A program made the position numbers and the translations under genes. Shown here piece after piece: positions 55,073 to 63,472 of a DNA stretch of 64,000 bases; the stretch's first letter is position 1, and every line of letters starts with the position of its first letter. Under the pieces are notes generated by a model. The model ran no database searches. It saw only the letters and a program-made list of their open reading frames with translations, and was not told the origin of the DNA. The stretch is taken from contig NZ_CAXBBQ010000001.1 in assembly GCF_963974575.1 (NCBI RefSeq), forward strand, positions 372,001 through 436,000. Reading direction: 5' to 3'. The stretch comes from Sphingosinicella sp963974575. Lineage in GTDB: Bacteria; Pseudomonadota; Alphaproteobacteria; Sphingomonadales; Sphingomonadaceae.

Positions 55073-55983
55073 CGCCGGCCCGTAGCGCCGAGCTTCGGGC
55101 TTACGCGATGCTTGTGCTTGTCATGCTGTTCTGGTCGGGGAACGCCATTGTCGGGCGCGCAGTGCGGGGCGATGTCCTGCCGTTCACGCTGGCCTTCGGG
55201 CGTTGGCTCGGCGCGTTTCTTGTGCTTGCGCCGTTTGCGCTGCGCCATGTCGCGGCGGATAGAGAGGTGCTGCTGCGGCACTGGCGCCCGGTGCTGTTCC
55301 TCGGGCTCGTCGGGGTCAGCGCGTTCAACGCGTTCATGTATTCGGGGCTGCGATACACGACCGCGACCAACGGCCTCCTTTTGCAGGCCGCGATCCCGGC
55401 GCTCGTGCTGATCATCGATGCGCTTGCCTTCCGGGTGCGCGCGCCGGCGTGGCAGGTCGTGGGCGTCGTGCTTTCGATCCTCGGCGTCGGCGTCGTGCTG
55501 TTCCCGGATTTCGCCTCGGTGCTCCGCCTTCACTTCGGGCGCGGCGATGCGCTCGTTCTCGCGGGGGTGGTCGCGTGGGCGATCTACACCAGCCTTTTGC
55601 GGCTTCGCCCCGATGTGCACGCCCTGTCGTTTCTCGCCGTCACCTTCGCCATCGGGGTCGCTGCGATGCTGCCGCTCGCGATGCTCGAATGGCGGCACGC
55701 GCCGGCCATCGATTGGCGGCCCGAGATCGTCGGCGCGTTCATTTATGTCGCGCTGTTCCCTTCGCTCGCCGCCTATTTCCTGTTCAACGCGGCGGTGGGC
55801 ATGATCGGGGCCGCGAAGGCAGGGCAGTCGATCACGCTGATGCCTGTGTTCGGGGCACTGCTTGCGGCGGCCCTCCTCGGCGAACCCCTCGGCACGCGTT
55901 ATTTCGCGGGCATGGCGCTCATCCTCTGCGGCATCGGCGTTTCGGTGTTCCTGGCGCGCGGGCCGAAACGCGGCCTGCGCTGA
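55069..55983 (+). CDS. EamA-family (DMT) transporter
   Basis: Inner-membrane carrier of 304 aa with ten predicted helices in two EamA repeats (about 12-140 and 155-295). FWSGNAIVGRAVRG at the N-terminus and AFIYVALFPSLAAYFLFNAAV in the second repeat are typical. It presumably exports or imports a metabolite; the substrate is unknown. It starts in the stop codon of the MacB-type permease, so it is the fifth gene of the efflux operon, an unusual addition. It converges with the methyltransferase gene. Confidence 0.92.
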   Translation: MTPARSAELRAYAMLVLVMLFWSGNAIVGRAVRGDVLPFTLAFGRWLGAFLVLAPFALRHVAADREVLLRHWRPVLFLGLVGVSAFNAFMYSGLRYTTATNGLLLQAAIPALVLIIDALAFRVRAPAWQVVGVVLSILGVGVVLFPDFASVLRLHFGRGDALVLAGVVAWAIYTSLLRLRPDVHALSFLAVTFAIGVAAMLPLAMLEWRHAPAIDWRPEIVGAFIYVALFPSLAAYFLFNAAVGMIGAAKAGQSITLMPVFGALLAAALLGEPLGTRYFAGMALILCGIGVSVFLARGPKRGLR

Positions 55984-55986
55984 AGA

Positions 55987-56736
55987 TCATTCGCGGCGGC
56001 GGCGATACTCCGCAAGGCCGGTGGCAATCGGGTGCGTTAACCAGCCGCGCAGCTTGCCGAGCTTGTAGGCATGGACGCCGGGGTGGGAGAGCGGTAGCGG
56101 CCGTTCGAGCAGGCCGCGCAGCGACGCCTCGCCGAAGCGTTGCACGGCCTCCGGGATCTCGCGGAAATAGCCGATCAGATTCTGCCGGTACCAGGGCGCG
56201 ATGCGCGCGTCAGTCCACAGCGCGTAGCGCAGGAAATCGAACGGCCGGTAGCCGCGCGCGCGGAATTTTTCCGCCCAGTAATCGGGCCAGCGCTCGTTGA
56301 CATGCCCGGTGCCGCCCTGATGCGGCGCGGCGGCGGAGATCAGCAGCGTGTCCGAAAGCGAAGCCATCAGGTCCGCGAAGGCGTCGGCGCGCGTTTCGTC
56401 GAGATGCTCGGCGACCTCGAACGACATGGCGAGGTCGAAGCGCGCTTGCGGCAGCGGTGGCCGAAACGGCAGCGGTGCATTGCCGAGGTCGAAACGCACG
56501 AACGATGCCTCGTCGATGCGCAGGCTTTGCGCGGGCACCCATGGACCGTCAAGGCCGATCGCCGTCTCCACGCCCTCGGCGCGGAAACCGTTCAGCCAGA
56601 TGCCGTCGCCGCAGCCGATGTCGACCACCGACGAGGGGCCGATCAGGTCGACGACGAGCGGCACCAGTGCCTGCGCGGAGCGCGCGGCGCGATCGGCACG
56701 CCGCGTGTAGAACTGCTTCGAATATTCGGGCTTCAT
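55987..56736 (-). CDS. SAM-dependent methyltransferase (class I)
   Basis: Protein of 249 aa. Motif I VVDIGCGDGIWLNGF (about 37-51) binds SAM; AIGLDGPWV and the FDLAMSFEVAEHLDE block (motifs II/III) follow. It probably methylates a sugar or small metabolite given the glycosyltransferase encoded before it with an ATGA overlap. Second gene of the pair. The substrate is unknown. Confidence 0.87.
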   Translation of the reverse strand: MKPEYSKQFYTRRADRAARSAQALVPLVVDLIGPSSVVDIGCGDGIWLNGFRAEGVETAIGLDGPWVPAQSLRIDEASFVRFDLGNAPLPFRPPLPQARFDLAMSFEVAEHLDETRADAFADLMASLSDTLLISAAAPHQGGTGHVNERWPDYWAEKFRARGYRPFDFLRYALWTDARIAPWYRQNLIGYFREIPEAVQRFGEASLRGLLERPLPLSHPGVHAYKLGKLRGWLTHPIATGLAEYRRRRE

Positions 56737-57986
56737 TGCGCCCGCTCCAGAACCGCAGCGTGCAGATATTCGGCGTATCCATCCATCATCGTGCGCAGGC
56801 TGAAATCGGCGGCACGCGCCCGGCACGCCGCAGTGCCGCGCGGCATGGAGAGCCGGGCCAGCATGGCCCGCGCCATCGCGGCGTCATCGCCCACTGGAAC
56901 CAGGCTGCCGCAGGGTTCGGTGAGCACCTCGCGCACACCGGTGGGGCAGGCGGTGGCGACAACCGGTGTGCCGCAGGCAAGCGCTTCGATCAGCACGTTG
57001 CTCGCGCCTTCCCAGCGCGACGAGAGCACCGAAAGCGCTGCGCGCGCAACGAAGGCGTGCGGGTTCGCCTGATAGCCGCCGAGCCAGAGATCGCCGCCGA
57101 CGCCGAGCGTTCCGGCAAGTGCCGTCAGCCGGGCACGCTCTGCGGCGGGGCCGTCGCCGAGGATGACGAGCCGCATCGGGCGCACCTGCCGCGCGGCGGC
57201 GAAGGCACGGATCAGTGTCGCGAAATCCTTTTGCGGGCTCAGCCGGCCGACCGCAATCACCACTGGCGGCACGTCATCTGCGAACCACGGATGGTCGATA
57301 GGCGCCTCTGCGGCGCGTCCGATCGCATCGACATCGACTCCGTTCGGGATCACGGCAAGCCGCGCGGGTGACACGCCGTGCCGCTGCAGGTCGTCTCCCA
57401 GCTCGTGCGACACCGCGATCACCCGGTCCATCATGCTGAACTGCGCGCGTTCGAGCGCGGCGGCGCTTCGCCGGATCAGCCGCGCAGCTGGCCCCGTGCG
57501 CTTCGGCGGCGTGGCGGCGGCGAGTGCATTGCTCGCCCGGCCGATAAGCTGCGTCTCAGATGTGCCGGAAAACCGATGCGCCGCGCAGGCGAAGGCGTGC
57601 ATGTGGTTACCCGCAGAGAGCAGCACCGCGGGCCGCAGCCGGCGAATTGTCGCTGCGAGCGCGGGAAGCGTGACGATGCTGTCGACGGCGCGCGATAGAC
57701 GCGGCCTGCCGTTTGCGATCACGCGCACGGGGATGCCCCCGGTATCCTGCGCGAAGGCGCCGGTGCTGCGCACGACCCACAATTCGGCGGCAAGTCCCGC
57801 GGCCGCCGCGGCACGTGCGATCCGAAGCGCGTTGCGAACCACGCCGCTCGCGCGAAGATCATAAACCAGGATCGCCACGTGAACCGCAGCCTTGCCCGGC
57901 GCACTGCTGTGTCGCACGGGCACGGAAGCGCGCAGCGGCAGCCACGTGTCGGTTTCCACGCGGCGAAGGGCGCTTGCACTCTGCAT
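56733..57986 (-). CDS. Glycosyltransferase, GT4 family
   Basis: Protein of 417 aa with GT-B fold. The N-terminal domain starts VHVAILVYDLRASGVVRNALRIA after about 34 extra residues, and the C-terminal donor site has VVIAVGRLSPQKDFATLIRAF, VILGDGPAAERARL, GYQANPHAFVARAALSVLSSRWEGASNVLIEALACGTPVVA, with the EGASNVLIEA block typical of GT4. It likely adds a sugar to an envelope glycan. The ATG follows GGAG, but that site is buried in a perfect hairpin. An internal GTG at 57878 would remove the extra N-terminus. Confidence 0.9.
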   Translation of the reverse strand: MQSASALRRVETDTWLPLRASVPVRHSSAPGKAAVHVAILVYDLRASGVVRNALRIARAAAAAGLAAELWVVRSTGAFAQDTGGIPVRVIANGRPRLSRAVDSIVTLPALAATIRRLRPAVLLSAGNHMHAFACAAHRFSGTSETQLIGRASNALAAATPPKRTGPAARLIRRSAAALERAQFSMMDRVIAVSHELGDDLQRHGVSPARLAVIPNGVDVDAIGRAAEAPIDHPWFADDVPPVVIAVGRLSPQKDFATLIRAFAAARQVRPMRLVILGDGPAAERARLTALAGTLGVGGDLWLGGYQANPHAFVARAALSVLSSRWEGASNVLIEALACGTPVVATACPTGVREVLTEPCGSLVPVGDDAAMARAMLARLSMPRGTAACRARAADFSLRTMMDGYAEYLHAAVLERAQ

Positions 57987-57989
57987 GTC

Positions 57990-58012
57990 GGTCTCCGAAA
58001 ACTACGGAGACC
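57990..58012 (-). promoter_or_regulatory. Ribosome-site-masking hairpin of the glycosyltransferase gene
   Basis: In the mRNA, GGTCTCCG pairs perfectly with CGGAGACC (8 bp) around a 7-base loop TAGTTTT. The second arm contains the GGAG ribosome site, ending 3 bases before the ATG at 57986. This could make translation dependent on opening the stem by temperature, a protein or a small RNA. Confidence 0.5.
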
Positions 58013-58093
58013 CCCTGCGCGGCAGAGATTGCGGCCGTGTCGGCCGAACATTTGGATATGTCCATGTTCAGATTGCGCGCGCCGCGCGCAGGC

Positions 58094-59467
58094 TCAGTTG
58101 GCGAGCGGCAGACGCAATGTCGCGGTGAGACCGGGGTTCTGGTTCCTGAATCCAAGCTCGGCACGATGGCAACGCGCCACGGCTTCCACGAGCGCGAGAC
58201 CAAGACCCTGCCCGGCGGCGGCGGCCTGCGCGGGCGCGCGGAAGAAGCGCTCGGTGATACGCGGCAGGTCAGCGGCATCGACGCCCGGACCGGTGTCCGC
58301 CACGCTGATCTGTGCGCCGGCTCCGTCGCGAGTGAGCGCGACACGCACGCTACCTCCGGCCGGCGTGTATTTCGCGGCATTGTCGATCAGATTGGTCACG
58401 GCCTGGAACAGCAGGTCGCGGTCTCCCCAAACCCGGATTCCGGGCTCCACGGCGCTATCGAGTTGCAGGCGCCCGGCTTCGGCGGCGGGGGCATAGAGTT
58501 CGGCGGCGTCGCTGACGAGCGCCGAAAGATTGACACTGTCCGCCGCAAGCGTGTGACGCCCGGCCTCGATGCGCGCGATGCGCAGCAGCGCGTCGAATGT
58601 CGATTGCAGGCGCGCGGCGCTTTCGTTCGCCTGCGCGATCAGCGCTTTCCGGGTCGCCGCATCGTCTGCGCTGTCCAGCTCCTCCAGATCCGCGCGAATC
58701 CGGGCGAGCGGCGTGCGGAGTTCGTGCGCGATGCTGTCCGAAACCCGCGCGACGGACTGGATCAGGTTCTCGATCCGGTCCAGCATCGCGTTCAGCGTTT
58801 CGGCGAGGTGATCGAAGTCGTCGCCCGTGCCGCGAAGCGCCACGCGTCCGGTGAGGTCGCCCGCCATCACGCGCTCCGCCGTTCCCGCGATGGCATCGAT
58901 GCGGCGGCCGACCGCGCGGCTCGTCAGCACGCCGCCGATCAGTCCCAGCGCCAGCGCCACGGCGGTGCCCCAGCCGATCGCCTGCCCGATCAGCTCCTCG
59001 CGTTCGTCGACATCCTCAGTGTCGCGGGCGATCAGCAGGCGGGTGCCGTCGGCGAAGCGCCGTTCATAGGTGTAGGCCTCGTTTTCCCTGGCGATGCCGC
59101 CGTCGAAAGTTTCGAACTCGAAGCGGAACCAAGGGCTTTGAACGAGCGGTGGCGGCGCGGGCATGTTGGCCGTGATCCAATCGCCATCGGGCGCGACAAG
59201 GGCGTGAAACGCTCGCCGTCTGGAGGGTCCCTCTCGGCGGACGTCGAGCGCATCGACCAGCGCGTCGACGCCATGCTTTTCGTGGAGAGCGGAGAGCGTG
59301 CGCACCTCGGCAAGAACGGTTGCCCGCACCTCGGCAAGCGGCGCGGTCACGAACATCCACCACGCGATCGCCCCCATCGCCGCGTACGACACCACGAACC
59401 ACGCGCTGTACGCGAGCGCGAGGCGGAACGTCATGCCGCGCGTGAAGTGGAAGGTTGGGCGCTGCAT
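58094..59467 (-). CDS. Two-component sensor histidine kinase
   Basis: Membrane kinase of 457 aa: helix 1 (about 14-38), a periplasmic sensor region (about 40-160), helix 2 (about 162-184), a HAMP domain, then the dimerisation domain with SIAHELRTPL, where H248 is the phosphorylated His. The ATPase region has NLIDNAAKYTP (N box), DTGPGVD (G1) and GLGLALV (G2). The signal is unknown. It starts 3 bases after its response regulator on the same strand. Confidence 0.95.
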   Translation of the reverse strand: MQRPTFHFTRGMTFRLALAYSAWFVVSYAAMGAIAWWMFVTAPLAEVRATVLAEVRTLSALHEKHGVDALVDALDVRREGPSRRRAFHALVAPDGDWITANMPAPPPLVQSPWFRFEFETFDGGIARENEAYTYERRFADGTRLLIARDTEDVDEREELIGQAIGWGTAVALALGLIGGVLTSRAVGRRIDAIAGTAERVMAGDLTGRVALRGTGDDFDHLAETLNAMLDRIENLIQSVARVSDSIAHELRTPLARIRADLEELDSADDAATRKALIAQANESAARLQSTFDALLRIARIEAGRHTLAADSVNLSALVSDAAELYAPAAEAGRLQLDSAVEPGIRVWGDRDLLFQAVTNLIDNAAKYTPAGGSVRVALTRDGAGAQISVADTGPGVDAADLPRITERFFRAPAQAAAAGQGLGLALVEAVARCHRAELGFRNQNPGLTATLRLPLAN

Positions 59468-59470
59468 AGC

Positions 59471-60145
59471 TTAAGGCCGCCGCAGGCTGTAACCCGCCCC
59501 GCGCACGGTTTCGATCAGCGGCGGGTCGAAACCCTTGTCGATCTTCTGGCGCAGGTGGCTGACATGCTGGTCGACGATGTTGGTTTGGGGATCGAAATTA
59601 TAGTCCCAAACCGCCTCCAGGATCATCGTGCGGGTGAGCACATGCCCGGCGTGCCGCGCCATGTATTCGAGCAGCCGGAACTCGAGCGTGCTCATTGGGA
59701 TGCGCTTGCCGCCCCGCGCCACGGTGCGCGAGAGGAGGTCGATTTCAAGGTCGGCGACGACGAGCGTCGATTTTGAAGGCGTTGCCGTGGGCCGCCGCCC
59801 CAGCGCATCGATCCGCGCGAGCAGTTCCGACATCGCGAACGGTTTCGTCAGATAATCGTCCGATCCGGCGCGAAGCCCCCGCACACGCTCGTCCACCTCG
59901 CCGAGTGCGGAGAGGATGATCACCGGCGTGCGGTTTCCCGAGGCGCGCATCGTCTGCAGGATGGTGAGCCCGTCGACGCCGGGCAGCATCCGGTCGAGGA
60001 TCACGACGTCATAGGCCTCGCCCGCCACGCGGTAGAGGCCCTCGCGCCCGTCGGCGATATGTTCGGCGATGTGGCCCGCCTCACAGAGGCCTTTCATCAC
60101 AAAGGCGGCGACCCGCGCGTCGTCCTCGATCAGCAAGATCCGCAT
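59471..60145 (-). CDS. OmpR/PhoB-family response regulator
   Basis: Transcription factor of 224 aa. Receiver: the acidic pair E7/D8-D9, phospho-acceptor D51 in VVILDRMLPG and K101 in DYLTKPF. The C-terminal winged helix has RIPMSTLEFRLLEYMARHAGHVLTR and IVDQHVSHLRQKID, ending VRGAGYSLRRP. The ATG at 60145 has no good ribosome site; an upstream TTG (60157) is the alternative. It is first in the operon with its kinase; no target box was identified. Confidence 0.95.
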   Translation of the reverse strand: MRILLIEDDARVAAFVMKGLCEAGHIAEHIADGREGLYRVAGEAYDVVILDRMLPGVDGLTILQTMRASGNRTPVIILSALGEVDERVRGLRAGSDDYLTKPFAMSELLARIDALGRRPTATPSKSTLVVADLEIDLLSRTVARGGKRIPMSTLEFRLLEYMARHAGHVLTRTMILEAVWDYNFDPQTNIVDQHVSHLRQKIDKGFDPPLIETVRGAGYSLRRP

Positions 60146-60230
60146 GGCGGGAGACAAGACGCAGGCGGCGCGAGCATGTCAATTGCCCTCTGCCACGGCA
60201 TTGCCTTATTGCGGCATCATAGGGGGAACC

Positions 60231-60665
60231 ATGCTTTCTCAACGGACGCGGTATACAATTCGCGCGCTCCAGCACCTCGCCGATCATTATGGCGAGGGGC
60301 CGATCCGGCTCGTCGACATTGCAGACGCGCAGAACATCCCGAAAAAGTTCCTCACCGTGATCCTGTCGGAGCTCAGCCGGCTCGGGATCGTCGGCACCAA
60401 GCGCGGCCCGGATGGCGGCTACTGGCTCGCGGTGCCACCGGTTGACGTGCGCTACGGCGATATCGTTCGCCTGACGCGCGGTTCGGTGGCGCTCGTACCC
60501 TGCGCCAGCCGTTTCGACTACAAGCCCTGCGAGAACTGCGTCACGCAGGAGGAATGCCGCCTGCACCGCCTGATGGTGATGGTGCGCGACGAAACCGCGC
60601 GCGTCCTCGATACCGTTACCCTCGCCGATCCGATCCCGCTGCCGGAGTCGGAGCTGGCTCTCTAG
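60231..60665 (+). CDS. Rrf2-family transcriptional regulator with probable Fe-S cluster
   Basis: Protein of 144 aa. The N-terminal winged helix (QRTRYTIRALQHLADHY, RLVDIADAQNIPKKFLTVILSEL, VGTKRGPDGGYWLA) is the Rrf2 type. C91, C100, C103 and C109 with H112 lie in the cluster loop; the C103-x5-C109-x2-H112 spacing matches IscR C98-x5-C104-x2-H107. It may sense iron-sulfur status, oxygen or NO. The start has an AGGGGG site. Its 3' end overlaps the convergent DUF2783 gene by 50 bases. It is not beside suf or isc genes in this window. Confidence 0.9.
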   Translation: MLSQRTRYTIRALQHLADHYGEGPIRLVDIADAQNIPKKFLTVILSELSRLGIVGTKRGPDGGYWLAVPPVDVRYGDIVRLTRGSVALVPCASRFDYKPCENCVTQEECRLHRLMVMVRDETARVLDTVTLADPIPLPESELAL

Positions 60666-60840
60666 CCGCCGCGATCGCGTCCTTCACCAGCGCGTCATTG
60701 CCGATCTGGTTGATGAGCAGCAGGATGAGCCGCGCCGAGAAGTGCAGGCTTTCCGCCTCGTTCATGCCCGCCTGCGCGGCGATCAGCGCCTCGTAGATAT
60801 CGTCGGGCCGCGCGACGTTCGGCTTCGTTTCAAGGCTCAT
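60616..60840 (-). CDS. DUF2783 domain protein
   Basis: Small protein of 74 aa. The DDIYEALIAAQAGMNEAESLHFSARLILLLINQIGND block is the DUF2783 pattern. Proteins of this family are found next to FAD-dependent hydroxylases, as here, but have no known function; a helper or subunit of the oxygenase is a reasonable inference. It overlaps the oxygenase by ATGA and runs into the 3' end of the convergent Rrf2 gene by 50 bases. Confidence 0.75.
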   Translation of the reverse strand: MSLETKPNVARPDDIYEALIAAQAGMNEAESLHFSARLILLLINQIGNDALVKDAIAAAREPAPTPAAGSDRRG

Positions 60841-62399
60841 GCGGCGGCTCCTTCGGCGCGTGCGATCGCGGCGCTGATCTTCTGCGGCGTGGGCGTGCGC
60901 CAGCGCGCGGCGACATACTGGTCGGGCCGGATCAGGCAGGCGCTTCCCGGTGCAAGATCGTAGCGGTCCACGATCAGCGCCTCGCCCTCAACATCGATCA
61001 CCGGCACGGGCGCCTCGCCCTTCCAGCCGTTCGCGATCAGGCGGAAGCCGCCGCCGAGCTTGCCGAGCAGCCAGTCCTCTCCGTGCGGCGCATCGAGCGC
61101 GGGGGAGCCGGGCGCCACGCCGTCCCAATTTCCATCCTCATCGGGCGTCGAAAGCGGGCTCGCGGGATACGACACCGCCGTCGAAAGCCGCCCGCTGTTC
61201 ACGAACGGCCGCGCGAACGGATGTTCGCCCGCGAGGCTCAGCACCGCGTCGCGGTAGGCCGCGCTCGCGGTGGATTTCGGCGTCAGGAAATCGGTCGAGC
61301 GCGTCGAATTCAGGATATTCTCGTCCGCGGTCGTGATCGCCTCATGGTTGTAGCTTTCAAGGAAGCTTTCGGGCGCCGTGCCCTCCAACACGCGTTCCAG
61401 CTTCCAGCCGAGGTTGTCGACGTCGGCTAGACCCCCGTTCGCGCCGCGCGCCCCGAATGGGGACACGAGGTGCGCGCTGTCCCCCGCGAAGAGCACGCGC
61501 CCATGCACGAAGCGCTGCATCCGGCGGCACTGGAAGGTGTAAACGCTGTACCATTCCCGCTCGAATTCGATCGTGTCGCCCAGCATCGCGCGCACCAGCG
61601 GCTCGACATTCTCGGGCCGCATCGCCGCCTCGCGGTCGATGTTCCAGCCGAGCTGGAAATCGAGCCGCCACACGTCGTCGGGCTGCTTGTGCATCAGCGC
61701 GGATTGGCCGGGGTTGAACGGCGGGTCGAACCAGAACCAGCGCTCGGCCGGGTGCTCGCCCTTCATTTTGATGTCGGCGATCAGGAAATTGTCCTCGAAC
61801 ACGCGCCCTTCGAAATCGAGGCCCATGAGCCCGCGCACGGTGGACTTGTTGCCGTCGCACGCGATCAGCCAATCCGTGTTGAGAGTATAGCGCCCGCCCG
61901 GCGCCTCCACGGTGACGCTCACGCCGTCAGCGCGCGCATCGAGCGCGGTCACCTCGTGCCCCCAGCGGATGTCGACGTTGGGGTACGCACGAAGCGCATC
62001 CACCAGGATCGCTTCCACATGATATTGCTGCAGGTTGATGAACGCAGGCCGCCGCTGGTCCTTCACCGGCAGCAGGTCGAATTCATAGATCGGTGTCGTG
62101 CTCTCGCCCCAGAACACCTTGCCGAGGTTCCACACGACGCCCCGGTCCACCATCGCCTGGCCCACGCCCAGCCGGTCCCAGATGTCGAGGCTGCGCTTCG
62201 AATAGCAGATGCCTTTGGAGCCCGCCGCGATGAAGTCCAGCCGGCTCAGCACCGTTACCTTGCGCCCGCGCCGCGCGAGGTCGAGCGCCATGGAAAGCCC
62301 CACCGGGCCTGCGCCGACGATGAGTGTTTCAAGGTGTTCGCCGTCCGTCCCCACCGGCGATGTGCCGATGGGGCGGTGGACCGGAATTGCTGTCGTCAT
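60837..62399 (-). CDS. FAD-dependent aromatic hydroxylase (MhpA/PheA-like)
   Basis: Flavoprotein monooxygenase of 520 aa. The Rossmann GxGxxG is in ETLIVGAGPVGLSMALDLARRG, the conserved DG motif in WLIACDGNKSTVR, and the second FAD motif in VLFAGDSAHLVSPFGARGANGG. It would hydroxylate an aromatic acid or phenol using NAD(P)H and O2. It lies 4 bases after the metallo-hydrolase and overlaps DUF2783, under a TetR-type regulator. The substrate is unknown. Confidence 0.9.
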   Translation of the reverse strand: MTTAIPVHRPIGTSPVGTDGEHLETLIVGAGPVGLSMALDLARRGRKVTVLSRLDFIAAGSKGICYSKRSLDIWDRLGVGQAMVDRGVVWNLGKVFWGESTTPIYEFDLLPVKDQRRPAFINLQQYHVEAILVDALRAYPNVDIRWGHEVTALDARADGVSVTVEAPGGRYTLNTDWLIACDGNKSTVRGLMGLDFEGRVFEDNFLIADIKMKGEHPAERWFWFDPPFNPGQSALMHKQPDDVWRLDFQLGWNIDREAAMRPENVEPLVRAMLGDTIEFEREWYSVYTFQCRRMQRFVHGRVLFAGDSAHLVSPFGARGANGGLADVDNLGWKLERVLEGTAPESFLESYNHEAITTADENILNSTRSTDFLTPKSTASAAYRDAVLSLAGEHPFARPFVNSGRLSTAVSYPASPLSTPDEDGNWDGVAPGSPALDAPHGEDWLLGKLGGGFRLIANGWKGEAPVPVIDVEGEALIVDRYDLAPGSACLIRPDQYVAARWRTPTPQKISAAIARAEGAAA

Positions 62400-62403
62400 G
62401 GTG

Positions 62404-63363
62404 TCAGTCCTGAAGCTGCGCCCAAACCTCGCGGTCGCGCTCCATCGTCCAGATGCGCGGCCAGTCGATGCCCTCGAATTCGTCCCACAGCCGCTGCACG
62501 TCGAAGGGCAGGCAGTGCTCGAAGATCGGCCAGCGTCCGAATTTCGGGAACAGCGCCTCGTGCGTCGCCTCGAATGCTTGCTTCAGCGTGCCGCCCGCGC
62601 GGTGCACGGTGCCGACCTTGTCGATCATGGTCTTCAGGAATTCGCGCGTCTGCTCGATCGCGGCGTCGGTCTCGGCAAGGCCGCGCGGAACACGCCCGCG
62701 CCCGCCGATCAGGTTCTCGGCGCGATAGGCCTTCACCTTGTCGAGCGTCCCCGCCGCCCAGTCCATGTGGAAGGCATCGCCCGTGTAGAGCGCGGCTTCC
62801 GCCTCCACGAGGTCGCCTGCGAACAATGTCTTCGATTTGTCGTGCCACACCACGATGTCGCCCGCCGTGTGCCCGCGCCCGCAGAAGGCGAGGTCGAGCT
62901 TGCCGCGTGTTCCCCCGAGTTCGATTTCGAACGTGTCGGTGAAGGTCTGCGTCGGCCACGTCAGCCCCGGCACCGAATCCGGCTCCTTGAACAGGCGCGG
63001 CATCCGGCCGAATTCGCTCGCCCAGTCTTCCTTGCCGCGCTCCTCGATCAGCTTGCGCGTCATCTCGCTCGCAACGATATGCTCGGCCTCGAAGGCGCTT
63101 GCGCCGAGCACGCGCACCGCGTGATAGTGCGTCAGGATCAGGTATTTCACCGGCTTGTCGGTGTGCTGCCGCAGCTTCGCCAGCCATTCGCGCGCTGCGA
63201 CCGGCGTCGCGCGCGCCTCGATGGCGACAACGAAATCCTCACCCTCGATCGCGCCCACATTGGGGTCGCCCTCGGCGGTTAGCGCGTAAACGCCGTCCGC
63301 CAGGATTTCGAGCGTTTCAACCTTCTCGGCGGTGTCCGCCGAAGATGCGAAAGGTTTTGCCAC
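62404..63363 (-). CDS. MBL-fold metallo-hydrolase, variant metal site
   Basis: Protein of 319 aa with the metallo-beta-lactamase fold. The usual HxHxDH motif is replaced: LTHYHAVRVLGAS keeps the first two His, but Asp-His is Val-Arg. The later metal ligands (GRGHTAGD and FAGDLVEAE) are present. From memory this YHAVRVLGAS variant is conserved in a subfamily near aromatic hydroxylases, so it is not a broken gene. It probably binds one metal. The GTG start follows a perfect AGGAGG site. It is first of the operon behind the TetR operator. Confidence 0.85.
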   Translation of the reverse strand: MAKPFASSADTAEKVETLEILADGVYALTAEGDPNVGAIEGEDFVVAIEARATPVAAREWLAKLRQHTDKPVKYLILTHYHAVRVLGASAFEAEHIVASEMTRKLIEERGKEDWASEFGRMPRLFKEPDSVPGLTWPTQTFTDTFEIELGGTRGKLDLAFCGRGHTAGDIVVWHDKSKTLFAGDLVEAEAALYTGDAFHMDWAAGTLDKVKAYRAENLIGGRGRVPRGLAETDAAIEQTREFLKTMIDKVGTVHRAGGTLKQAFEATHEALFPKFGRWPIFEHCLPFDVQRLWDEFEGIDWPRIWTMERDREVWAQLQD

Positions 63364-63438
63364 GGGTAAGCCTCCTCATGTGCCGCGCTGTGTTCGCGGG
63401 CCTTGAGGCGCAGTGTAAACGAGGTGGGCGCCGGCGTC

Positions 63439-63458
63439 TGTCATCAGCTCTGATGACA
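63439..63458 (-). promoter_or_regulatory. Candidate TetR operator, 20-base perfect palindrome
   Basis: TGTCATCAG-CT-CTGATGACA, with two 9-base arms and a 2-base centre, lies in the 109-base gap between the TetR gene and the metallo-hydrolase gene, 76 bases before the latter's GTG. Its right-hand part (ATGACA, read on the minus strand) resembles a -35 box, so bound regulator would block RNA polymerase. This is the size and symmetry expected for a TetR-family site. Confidence 0.6.
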
Positions 63459-63472
63459 AGGGGGCCTCGCGG

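Noticed and set aside
57713..59776. 687-residue open frame on the + strand
   Set aside because: It crosses the glycosyltransferase, the gap and the histidine kinase in antisense and shows no family motif.
60616..60840. DUF2783 frame as a shadow of the Rrf2 gene
   Set aside because: Rejected as a shadow: it overlaps Rrf2 by only 50 bases, matches a known small family and is coupled by ATGA to the hydroxylase, so it is kept as a gene.
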